A stretch of DNA of 64,000 bases from the NCBI RefSeq assembly GCF_036226925.1, contig NZ_CP109031.1, positions 8,556,001 through 8,620,000 on the forward strand. Reading direction: 5' to 3'. Every line of letters begins with the position of its first letter. The first letter of the stretch is position 1. The position numbers were made by a program, and so were the translations under genes. Under the pieces are notes generated by a model that did not search any database, was not told where the DNA came from, and was given only the letters and a program-made list of their open reading frames with translations. The DNA is from Streptomyces sp. NBC_00659. GTDB lineage: Bacteria; Actinomycetota; Actinomycetes; Streptomycetales; Streptomycetaceae. Below, piece after piece: positions 19,981 through 26,809 of this stretch.

Positions 19981-20478
19981 GTGAACGCTCCCGCACCCAT
20001 CGGTCCGCCGGAAGTTCTCGTGGCGCTCGGCGCGTCGTTCCGGCTGCGCGAGCACCCTGACGTCACCAGCCCCGCAGAAGTGTGCGCCGCGTTGGGCGTT
20101 CCCCTGGAGCGGACGGTCAAGACCCTGGCATTCGTCACTCCCGGGGACCGCCTCCTGCCGGCGGCCGTGCCCGGTCATGCGCGACTGCGGTACGGCGCCC
20201 TCGCCCGCGCCGTCGGCATCCGGCGCGGTGACCTGTCTCCCGCAGGCACCGAGCGGTTGACGAGGGCGGGGATGCGGCCGGGCGGGGTGTGCCCCGTGTC
20301 CGCGGACCGGACCGCGATGGTCGTGTTCGACGAGGCGGTCGGCGGCCTGGGCCTGGTGCACCGCGGCAGAGGTCGGCCCGGCAGCAGCATCGAGATCGAG
20401 GCGGCGGAGTTGACGGCCGCCGTCCCGGCTGCCTCCACGGCGCGGATCGCCGGACTCCCGGCGGACAAACCCGCATGA
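19981..20478 (+). CDS. YbaK/EbsC family aminoacyl-tRNA deacylase-like protein
   Basis: 165 residues from the GTG at 19981; a GTG at about 19927 is also in frame but extends beyond the family length. The YbaK fold is visible as TSPAEVCAALGVPLERTVKTLAFV, PGHARLRYGALARAVG and VFDEAVGGLGLVHRGRG. The usual catalytic Lys is K in VKTL. Stand-alone YbaK proteins hydrolyse mischarged tRNAs (Cys- or Ala-tRNAPro and others). A -10-like TAATCT just before the start suggests a leaderless mRNA. Its stop overlaps the GNAT gene start (ATGA), so the two are coupled. Confidence 0.82.
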   Translation: MNAPAPIGPPEVLVALGASFRLREHPDVTSPAEVCAALGVPLERTVKTLAFVTPGDRLLPAAVPGHARLRYGALARAVGIRRGDLSPAGTERLTRAGMRPGGVCPVSADRTAMVVFDEAVGGLGLVHRGRGRPGSSIEIEAAELTAAVPAASTARIAGLPADKPA

Positions 20479-20906
20479 TCGTCCGCGACGCCGCAGCCGC
20501 GGACGCCGAAGACATCTACCGTCTGCTGAGCGGGTTCGTGACGAGCTACCGGCCCGACCGGACGGTCTTCGACGACGTCACGTTCCCCGGGATCATCGAG
20601 GCCGCCGCAGGGGGCAGAGCCGAGTTCCTGGTCGCCGAGCAGGACGCGCGCGTGGTGGGGTATCTGCTCGCGCTGCGCCTGCCGACCCTTTTCGCCGGGG
20701 GAACGGTCCTCGAACTGCTGGAACTCACCGTGGACGCACCCCTACGCGGCCGCGGTACGGGTTCCGCGCTGATCCGGGCCGCGCAGACAAGGGCCCGAGA
20801 GGCGAATGACGTCGAGGTGACCGTGCCGACCCGCAGGGCGGCCGCCTTCTACCGGGGGCTTGGATTCCACGAGACCGCGGTCCATCTCAAGTGGTCCACC
20901 GCCTGA
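20475..20906 (+). CDS. GNAT family N-acetyltransferase
   Basis: 143 residues from the ATG overlapping the YbaK stop. Acetyl-CoA binding motif A is LLELTVDAPLRGRGTGSALI (R/Q-x-x-G-x-G/A as RGRGTG) at about 86-105. The C-terminal strand-helix with YRGLGFHETAVHLKW is the usual GNAT motif B. N-terminal MIVRDAAAADAEDIYRLL is typical of small-molecule or RimI-like acetyltransferases. Translational coupling to a tRNA-editing YbaK protein suggests a joint house-keeping role, but the substrate is unknown. Confidence 0.87.
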   Translation: MIVRDAAAADAEDIYRLLSGFVTSYRPDRTVFDDVTFPGIIEAAAGGRAEFLVAEQDARVVGYLLALRLPTLFAGGTVLELLELTVDAPLRGRGTGSALIRAAQTRAREANDVEVTVPTRRAAAFYRGLGFHETAVHLKWSTA

Positions 20907-21528
20907 TCGCACCCCTGCGCTGATGGAGGCGCCGGCCGTGTACGGGTGGGCCGTCGACCACGGCGGCATCCCTCTCGCCCGTACGCTGCCGACGTCCTCG
21001 CCGTCCCTGTCGACCGGCTCGTCACCGGGCCAGGCCATCCGGACGACGAAGTCTTCCCAGCCGGTCAGGTTCTCAGCGGCCCACGCGCCGAGCGCGAGTC
21101 TCGACAGACAGCCCGACACCACCACCAGGACTGTTGATGCTCCTATTGCTCGTCAGTGCTTGGGTCTACCGTCTCAAGTGCGCGGTCGGCTTCCGGGGGT
21201 TCCAGCCCTGAACGAATGGTTTCATCCCCGGCCTGTCTGAGGGCGGCTCGGAGACTCGTCCGGGACCTAACCGACGGCCGGGCTTCGTCGATGGCCACGA
21301 GATGACCTGCCGGCGCCGACCGCGTGCCCCCTCTCCCATCGGTGTGGGCGGACACACGCTTTCCCACTGTGCTGGTGGGATGCAGGGGTGTGCTCGGGGG
21401 CGTTCACCTGGGTTCATGGGCGGTTGGGCGCACACTAAGGCTGTCCCGTGATCCAACAGCGGCCTTCGCCCCCGGCTCTTCCCGTGGCGTGTAGTCGGTT
21501 AGGTCGCCGGGCCCGGCCCACGTCGGTG
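20907..21528. other. Gene-free stretch with decayed sequence
   Basis: About 620 bp without a supportable gene. Short minus-strand frames between 20742 and 21456 have no family motif. At 21439-21456 the sequence GGCTGTCCCGTGATCC resembles terminal inverted repeats of IS5-type elements common in Streptomyces, so this may be scar tissue of an old insertion. No matching second end was found. Confidence 0.35.
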
Positions 21529-21562
21529 CTGGGGAGACCGCTTCCGTGGGCGCTCTCCCCGG
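21529..21562 (-). terminator. Probable terminator of the MFS gene
   Basis: Imperfect inverted repeat (arms 21529-21541 and 21550-21562, 11 of 13 pairs) just beyond the MFS stop at 21570 on the minus strand. Confidence 0.5.
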
Positions 21563-21569
21563 CTGTGTT

Positions 21570-23069
21570 TCACACGGTGAGGTGCTGCTTCGCACCGGAG
21601 CCGGTGGCGGGCTCGGTGGCGATGCCGTGCTGCTCGTCGTCGGGGCGGCCCTTCTTGGGCAGCAGGAAGGTGATCGCGAGGAACGCCGTCAGCAGGCACG
21701 CCTGGACGATCAGCGCGCGGTGGAATCCGCCGGTGAAGTCACCGGTCTTGGCCTGGGCGAAGAAGACCGAGCCGAAGACCGCGACGCCGATGGAGCCGCC
21801 GATGGCCTGCACGGCCGACAGGACACCGGAGGCGGATCCGATCTCGTCGTCGTCGACCGCGGCCAGGATGAAGCTGAACAGGGCGGCGATCACCATGCCG
21901 GCGCCGATGCCCGCCACCGTCACGCCGGGAACGATGTCCCAGATCGAGAACGAGGCGGCATCGAGGCCGTCGAGCTCGAACCACAGCACGGCCGCGCCGG
22001 CCAGCTGGACCAGCGGTCCGATCTGGAGCACCTTGCGGCCGATCTTGTCGGCGAGGAACGCGCCGCTGACGGCGCCGCCGATCGCGGTTCCCACTGCGAG
22101 GGGCAGGTTGCCCAGTCCTGCGTCACCGGCGGTGAAGTGCCGGCCGATCTGGAGGAACAGGGTCAGGACGAGCTGGGTGCCGATCAGTCCGCCGAAGAAC
22201 AGGGCGATGCCGCCGAGGCCGACGGTGAAGGCCGGCTTGCGCAGCAGGCCCGGGGTCACCAGCGGCTCGCGGCCCGCGGCGGCTGTACGGCGCTGCTGAA
22301 GGGCGAAGAGAGCGAACCCGATCACCGAGGCGGCCATGGACAGCCACGTCCACAGTGGTCAGCCCTCCTCCTGCCCCTGGTTGAGCGGCAGCACCAGCAG
22401 GGCACAGGACACCACGACCAGGGCGGCGCCGGTCATGTCGACCCGTACCGTGCGATCGCCCGCCTTCTTGGGCACGAACTTCGCGGCGACGATCAATGCC
22501 GCGATCCCGATGGGCAGGTTGATCAGGAACACCGACCGCCAGCCCAGGCCGAAGAAGTCACCCTCGATGAGGAAGCCGCCCAGGACCGGGCCGATGATGC
22601 CGCCCAGGCCCAGGACGGGTCCGAAGATCGCGAAGACCTTGGTGAGCTCGGGGCCGGAGAAGTTCTCCCGCAGCAGGCCCAGGCCCTGGGGCAGCAGCAT
22701 CGCTCCGGCGGTGCCCTGCAGCAGGCGGTAGGCGATCAGTGACTCGATGTTCGGCGCGATCGCGCACAGCAGGGAGCACGCAGTGAAGGCCGCCAGGCCG
22801 ATCAGGAACATTCTGCGTCGGCCGTAGCGGTCGCCGAGCCGGCCGCCGAGCACGAGCCCGGCACCCAGGGTGAGGGCGTAGCCGCCGATCACCCATTGCA
22901 GTCCGACGGAACCGGCACCGAGGGATCTCTCCAGGTCCGGTCCGGCGACGTTGACGATCGAGGCGTCCAGGAGATCCATGATCTCCGCGACGATCATCAC
23001 CACCAGGATCAGCCATCGCCACCGGTAGGGCTCGGTCGTCTTGTCAGGGGTGGGGGACGGGTCACGCAC
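21570..23069 (-). pseudogene. DHA2-type MFS drug exporter interrupted by an in-frame TGA
   Basis: The reading frame covers about 500 codons with the 14-helix EmrB/QacA (DHA2) architecture: helix 1 LILVVMIVAEIMDLLDASIVNVA, motif A GGRLGDRYGRRRMF, motif C GPVLGLGGIIGPVLGG. After GQEEG a TGA occupies 22359-22361, and the same frame continues without shift as PLWTWLS-MAASV through the remaining helices to a normal stop at 21570. The expected codon is TGG (Trp), so this is one nonsense substitution, sequencing error or readthrough. I start at the GTG at 23069 with GGAGG 8 bases upstream; the ATG at 23084 is the alternative. An ATG at 22337 could restart translation of the C-terminal half. Divergent marR gene controls it. 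Confidence 0.85.
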
Positions 23070-23081
23070 GCCAGATACCTC

Positions 23082-23133
23082 CATGGTGAAGTAATTCCAC
23101 CATGAAGGTAAAGTGGTGACGGTAGGTTGTCAA
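23082..23133 (-). promoter_or_regulatory. MFS promoter with overlapping MarR operator
   Basis: On the minus strand, -35 TTGACA (23128-23133), a 17-base spacer and -10 TACCTT (23105-23110) form a near-consensus promoter; start expected near 23098. The inverted repeat CATGGTG (23082-23088) / CACCATG (23098-23104) overlaps the start site, and CACCA/TGGTG half-sites flank the -10. This is the expected position for repression by the divergent MarR protein. Confidence 0.65.
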
Positions 23134-23184
23134 AGTGGAGTGACCGCGCGGACCGTGCGGCAGGAGAGAAGGTGGAGGGTCGGC

Positions 23185-23712
23185 ATGGAGGAAGCTGTGC
23201 GCGACGGCGTCGCGGAGCAGCGTGAGCGGCTGATGGAGTCGCTGAGGATCTACGGCGGCCACTACGCCGAGCTCAGCCGGCGCTTCGCCACCTGGCTGGG
23301 CCTGCACTTCACGGATGCGACCGCGGTCCTGGAGATCGCCGCCGCCGAGGAGCGCGGCACCCCCCTGTCGCCGGCGCGGCTGAGCGAGCGGATCTCCCTG
23401 TCCACGGGCGCCACCACCGCGCTGCTGAACCGCCTCGAAGCGGCAGGGCACATCACGCGGGCCCGCGAGCACTCCGACCGGCGCATCGTCACGCTGCGCA
23501 GCGGCGGGCACATCCAGGAACGGGCGGACGAGTTCTTCGGCCCGCTCGCCGGCCGCCTCGATGCCGCGATGTCCCCCTACCCGCCACAGCTCCTGGAACA
23601 GTTCGAGCAGTTCATGGCCGATCTGAACGCCACCATGGACGCCCACCTCGCCGAGCGGAGCCCGGTGACACCGTGCCCCCCGGCGTCCTCGGGGACCGCC
23701 GGCGCCAGATGA
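23185..23712 (+). CDS. MarR family transcriptional regulator
   Basis: 175 residues from the ATG at 23185 with GGTGGAGGG upstream. The winged HTH spans about 35-120: FTDATAVLEIAAAEER, LSPARLSERISLSTGATTALLNRLEAAGHI, and the wing HSDRRIVTL. The dimerisation helices are at the ends (EEAVRDGVAEQRERLMESL and the C-terminal FFGPLAGRL...LEQFEQFM). MarR proteins bind small phenolics or drugs and derepress a divergent transporter. The target here is the exporter gene now interrupted by a TGA, so regulation may have lost its output. Confidence 0.9.
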   Translation: MEEAVRDGVAEQRERLMESLRIYGGHYAELSRRFATWLGLHFTDATAVLEIAAAEERGTPLSPARLSERISLSTGATTALLNRLEAAGHITRAREHSDRRIVTLRSGGHIQERADEFFGPLAGRLDAAMSPYPPQLLEQFEQFMADLNATMDAHLAERSPVTPCPPASSGTAGAR

Positions 23713-23726
23713 TCGATTCCAAGCCG

Positions 23727-23795
23727 TCAGTGGTCATAGGCAGTCAGCGACCGCATGACGGGCTGGCCGGTGTGCTCGTTGTGCCAGATGGCGGC
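23727..23795 (-). pseudogene. Possible transposase C-terminal remnant
   Basis: A short minus-strand frame ends AIWHNEHTGQPVMRSLTAYDH and stop. The tail resembles the C-termini of some Streptomyces DDE transposases (tails ending RSLxAYDH), but this is from memory and only about 20 residues long. It abuts the SMI1-like fragment on the other strand, consistent with an old insertion scar. Confidence 0.3.
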
Positions 23796-23796
23796 G

Positions 23797-24131
23797 GGGC
23801 CAGTCGAGGGGGTTCTGTTCGACGTTGAGGACAACGGGTTCTGGCACGAGATCCGGGGTGAGCGTCCAGCTGATGGGACGGTGGCACTGGCAACCGCGCG
23901 GCATCAACTGGCGGAGGTGCCGGTACTGGTGCCCGTGTATGCCCACCGCTACTGCCGGCTGGGCGGGGAAGCTTTGGGCACCCGGTGCTCTCCATGTGGC
24001 AGACCGAGGTCATCTATTACGGCCTGGACCTGGTCGACTACATGCACCAGGAGTTCGACGAGGCTAGGGGCGAAGTCGACGAGAGCTGGAACCCGCGAGC
24101 GACGGTCCCCTTTTGGAAGAACTTGCTCTGA
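23797..24131 (+). pseudogene. SMI1/KNR4-like gene fragment, truncated and frameshifted
   Basis: Two adjacent plus frames read as one protein. The first gives VEGVLFDVEDNGFWHEIRGE and on to VPVLVPVYAHRYCRLGGEALG. From the GGG at 23976-23978 the second frame continues HPVLSMWQTEVIYYGLDLVDY and ends PFWKNLL-stop at 24131. One lost base in the TTTGGGC run restores the order. Proteins with HPVLSMxQTDIIxYGxDLADY are common in Streptomyces and belong to the SMI1/KNR4 immunity-like group, some of them antitoxins of contact-dependent polymorphic toxins. The N-terminal part is missing. No toxin gene adjoins it. Confidence 0.6.
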
Positions 24132-24228
24132 CTCTTCGGAGAGCCTGCGCATACGGCGGGCGCCCTCAGCTTGGGAAGCTCAGGGCACGGCGTTCCGGAA
24201 CGGCCGGACAGGTCGTGAGCGCGATGGT

Positions 24229-24342
24229 CGGCAGCGGAGCCGACTCACTCCGCTGCCGGGAAGGGAAGCCTGCGATCAGCCTTTGCCGTCTGCAAGGGCG
24301 CGCCCTGTGGCATGGGCGTGCGTTCACGTGGCACGCCCATGC
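24229..24342 (-). terminator. Two tandem hairpins beyond the 24376 gene
   Basis: Hairpin 1: perfect 12-bp arms at 24310-24321 and 24331-24342, loop 9. Hairpin 2: perfect 11-bp arms at 24229-24239 and 24248-24258, loop 8. Both lie just past the minus-strand stop at 24376, so termination of the serine hydrolase operon is likely. Confidence 0.65.
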
Positions 24343-24375
24343 CGTTCTGGTCGCCCCGCGTGGGCAGCCGTCCGG

Positions 24376-24780
24376 TCAGCCCGCGTCGAGGGCTTCGGTG
24401 ATCTTGCGGGTCATCTCGGCCATGACGGGGCTGGGCTTGCCCTGGTGGGCCTGGGCGGCTTCGACCGCGACGAGGACGGTGCGGCGGAAGTTGTCGGCCT
24501 CGGCGGGGTCCTGCTCGCTCAGCAGGCCCATGGCCGCGGTCAGGGCCGGCAGCACACGATCGGCGATCTCGGCCGTGGACCGGCCCGCCAGGTCCTTGCC
24601 CTCGGGGTACACGGCGAGCACGTGGCCGACGAGGCCGGTAGCCGAGGCCAGGGCCGTGGAGCCGTTCTTGGCGATCTTGTGAGGCTTGTCGACGGCACCG
24701 GCGGCGGCAAGCAGCGTGACGGCGCCGTGGGCGGCGGTCCGCAGGGTGGTCTCGTCCTGCCCGGTCAGGGTGACGGACAT
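24376..24780 (-). CDS. Conserved protein of unknown function
   Basis: 134 residues from the ATG at 24780 with AGGAG 8 bases upstream. Nearly all-helical, soluble, acidic, rich in Ala: MSVTLTGQDETTLRTAAHGAV, KIAKNGSTALASATGLVGHVL, EADNFRRTVLVAVEAAQAH. No known motif recognised; similar proteins occur in other actinomycetes as far as I recall. It follows the serine hydrolase gene by 61 bp on the same strand and ends in tandem hairpins, so it is likely the second gene of a two-gene operon. Confidence 0.7.
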   Translation of the reverse strand: MSVTLTGQDETTLRTAAHGAVTLLAAAGAVDKPHKIAKNGSTALASATGLVGHVLAVYPEGKDLAGRSTAEIADRVLPALTAAMGLLSEQDPAEADNFRRTVLVAVEAAQAHQGKPSPVMAEMTRKITEALDAG

Positions 24781-24841
24781 GGTGGGTCTCCTCGGGGTGA
24801 AGGGCTGAAGCGATGAGGGAGGGGGAGCCGGTTCGGCCCCG

Positions 24842-26089
24842 TCAGTCGTCGATCGCCTGGTAGAGCGTGGTCCAGAAGTCGAGCATGATCCGGATTCCGT
24901 CCGGGACGGTCGCGCCGACCTGGGTGAGCAGGATGCCCGTGATCCCGTTGACAGGGTCGGCGTACGTCGACGTACCGCTTCCGCCGTCCCAGCCGAACTG
25001 GCTGACGGGCGCGTAGTCACCCTGGTAGGTCCGCACAGCCATGCCGAGGCCCCAGCCGCCGTGCTGGCCCTGGCCGAAGGAGATGTGCACGTTGTCGAGG
25101 GCCAACTCCTGCCGGGCGGCCTGCTGTTCGGGGGTGAGGCGGTTGGTGGTCATCAGTCGGACGGCGGGCCGGGACAGGATCCGCTCGCTGCCGTGCACGC
25201 CCTGGCCGAGGAGCATCCGGAAGTAGGCGTGGTAGTCGTCGGCGGTGGAGTTCAGCCCGCCGCCACCTCCCTGGAACGCGGGGGGCGCGCTGTGGCGTCC
25301 CGCGGCGGCCTCGTCCCACACCTGGAACTCGCCGGTCTGCGGGTCGGGGGCGTACAGCGGAGGGAGCCGGTGGATCTGGTCCGCGGGGACGTGGAACCCG
25401 GTGTCCTTCATGCCCAGCGGCTCGAAGATCCGCTCGCGCAGGAACGACTCGAACGACTGGCCGGTGACCCGGGAGACCAGAACGCCGACCAGGTCGCTGC
25501 TGATCTGGTACTGCCAGCGCTCTCCCGGCTGGTACATCAGCGGAAGCGAGCCGAGGCGCCGCATCCACTCGTCCGGCCCGGGCATCGGCACCGGTCCATT
25601 GGGCGTGATCCCCTGCTCGAAGACCGCGTTCATGATCGGCGTACCGATCACCGTCATATCCATGCCGAGCCCGAACGTGGAGGTCAGCACGTCCCGTACG
25701 GTGATCGGCCGACGCGCCGGCACGGTGTCGTCCACCGGGCTGCCGATCGTCCTGAGCACCTGGCGGTCGGCCAGCTCCGGCAGCCACTCCTCCACCGTGT
25801 CGTCCAGGCGCAGTCGGCACTCGTCGAGCAGGACCATCGCCGCCGCGATCGAGACCGGCTTGGACGTCGACGCCATCCGGAAGATCGTGTCCCGCCGCAT
25901 CGGCGCGCCGCCGTCGTGCCGCATCGTCCCGAGGGCCTCCACATGCGTCTCGTCCCCCCTGCTGAACAGGGCGACCGCTCCCGGGATCCTGCCCGAGTCG
26001 ACATGCCGGGCCAGCACGTCGCGCACTCTTTGCAGTCCCGTCTTGGAGAAGCCGTGGTGCTGGTCGGTGTGGCCGATGGACATGGCCAT
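24842..26089 (-). CDS. Cytoplasmic serine hydrolase, class C beta-lactamase fold
   Basis: 415 residues from the ATG at 26089 (GGGAG 9 bases upstream; the ATG at codon 3 is possible). The nucleophile motif is S74-T-S-K77 in FRMASTSKPVS. The Tyr motif appears as YQISSD rather than YxN, and the third motif as WDGGSGTS rather than KTG or HTG. This pattern is that of EstB-like esterases and beta-lactamase homologues such as LovD rather than true beta-lactamases. No signal peptide, so acyl transfer or ester hydrolysis inside the cell is likely. Upstream lies an SRPBCC gene, 46 bp away on the same strand. Confidence 0.85.
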   Translation of the reverse strand: MAMSIGHTDQHHGFSKTGLQRVRDVLARHVDSGRIPGAVALFSRGDETHVEALGTMRHDGGAPMRRDTIFRMASTSKPVSIAAAMVLLDECRLRLDDTVEEWLPELADRQVLRTIGSPVDDTVPARRPITVRDVLTSTFGLGMDMTVIGTPIMNAVFEQGITPNGPVPMPGPDEWMRRLGSLPLMYQPGERWQYQISSDLVGVLVSRVTGQSFESFLRERIFEPLGMKDTGFHVPADQIHRLPPLYAPDPQTGEFQVWDEAAAGRHSAPPAFQGGGGGLNSTADDYHAYFRMLLGQGVHGSERILSRPAVRLMTTNRLTPEQQAARQELALDNVHISFGQGQHGGWGLGMAVRTYQGDYAPVSQFGWDGGSGTSTYADPVNGITGILLTQVGATVPDGIRIMLDFWTTLYQAIDD

Positions 26090-26135
26090 GGCTGTGTACT
26101 CCCTTGTCGATTGAGTGGTGTGTGGGGGCGATGTG

Positions 26136-26618
26136 TCAGCAGCCGAGCCGGTCGGCGATCACGTCCAGGACCTGCTTCAGATCGCGTGACATGCGTGTGC
26201 ACAGGCCGATCTCGGCGATCCCGGGCGCGAACCCCTGATGGTCGGGGAGCACCCGGTGGACGCGATGGGTCACCCGGGCGCCTTCGGGGCAGGCGGTGAC
26301 GGTGTGCACACCGGCGTACCAGCTCTGCACCGCCAGCCTGGACCGGGCCCGGTCCACCTGGATCTCCACCGGCTCCACCGGCCCGGCGTACTGGACGCGG
26401 TAACCGTCGGCGCCGGAGCCGGCCACGACGGTCATCGCCCCCTGCCGAGCGGCCGAAGCCCTGGCCAGCACCAGCAGGTTGTCGTCGCCGACCCGCCCCT
26501 CGGCGACGGTGAGCAGGAGCGCGGCGACCGCGCCGACGGGCGCGGCGAGCGCCCCTCGTACCTCCCACCGGGCGGGCAGCGCGTCCAGCTCGGCGAGCAG
26601 GGAAGGCGTGGTGTGCAT
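26136..26618 (-). CDS. SRPBCC (START-like) domain protein
   Basis: 160 residues from the ATG at 26618; upstream in-frame starts add Pro-rich sequence. A helix-grip fold is suggested by alternating strands: EIQVDRARSRLAVQSWYAGVHTVTACPEGARVTHRVHRV and the long C-terminal helix AEIGLCTRMSRDLKQVLDVIADRL. SRPBCC proteins bind hydrophobic ligands or act as polyketide cyclases. It lies 46 bp upstream of the serine hydrolase and on the same strand, so an operon of ligand-binding protein, acyl hydrolase and unknown helical protein is possible. No strong ribosome site is visible. Confidence 0.65.
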   Translation of the reverse strand: MHTTPSLLAELDALPARWEVRGALAAPVGAVAALLLTVAEGRVGDDNLLVLARASAARQGAMTVVAGSGADGYRVQYAGPVEPVEIQVDRARSRLAVQSWYAGVHTVTACPEGARVTHRVHRVLPDHQGFAPGIAEIGLCTRMSRDLKQVLDVIADRLGC

Positions 26619-26809
26619 GGCGAGAAGCTTGGGCGCGGGCGGCTCGTCCGGGACGGCACGTACCGCGGTCCCGGCACGGGGGCACCCCACCGGCACCCTG
26701 TTGACCTGCGCTGTCACACCACCGTACGACTGCCTTCCGGGTGTCCCGGGACGGGACACCCGGGGCACCACCGGCACGGGCTCAGGCACCCAACCTCTCG
26801 GGACCGGCC

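Noticed and set aside
20742..21125. 127-codon minus frame overlapping the GNAT end
   Set aside because: No family motif, overlaps a real gene on the other strand, and codon pattern is not convincing.
22359..22361. Selenocysteine codon
   Set aside because: The expected residue at the TGA is Trp in a transporter loop; no SECIS-like context or redox role fits.
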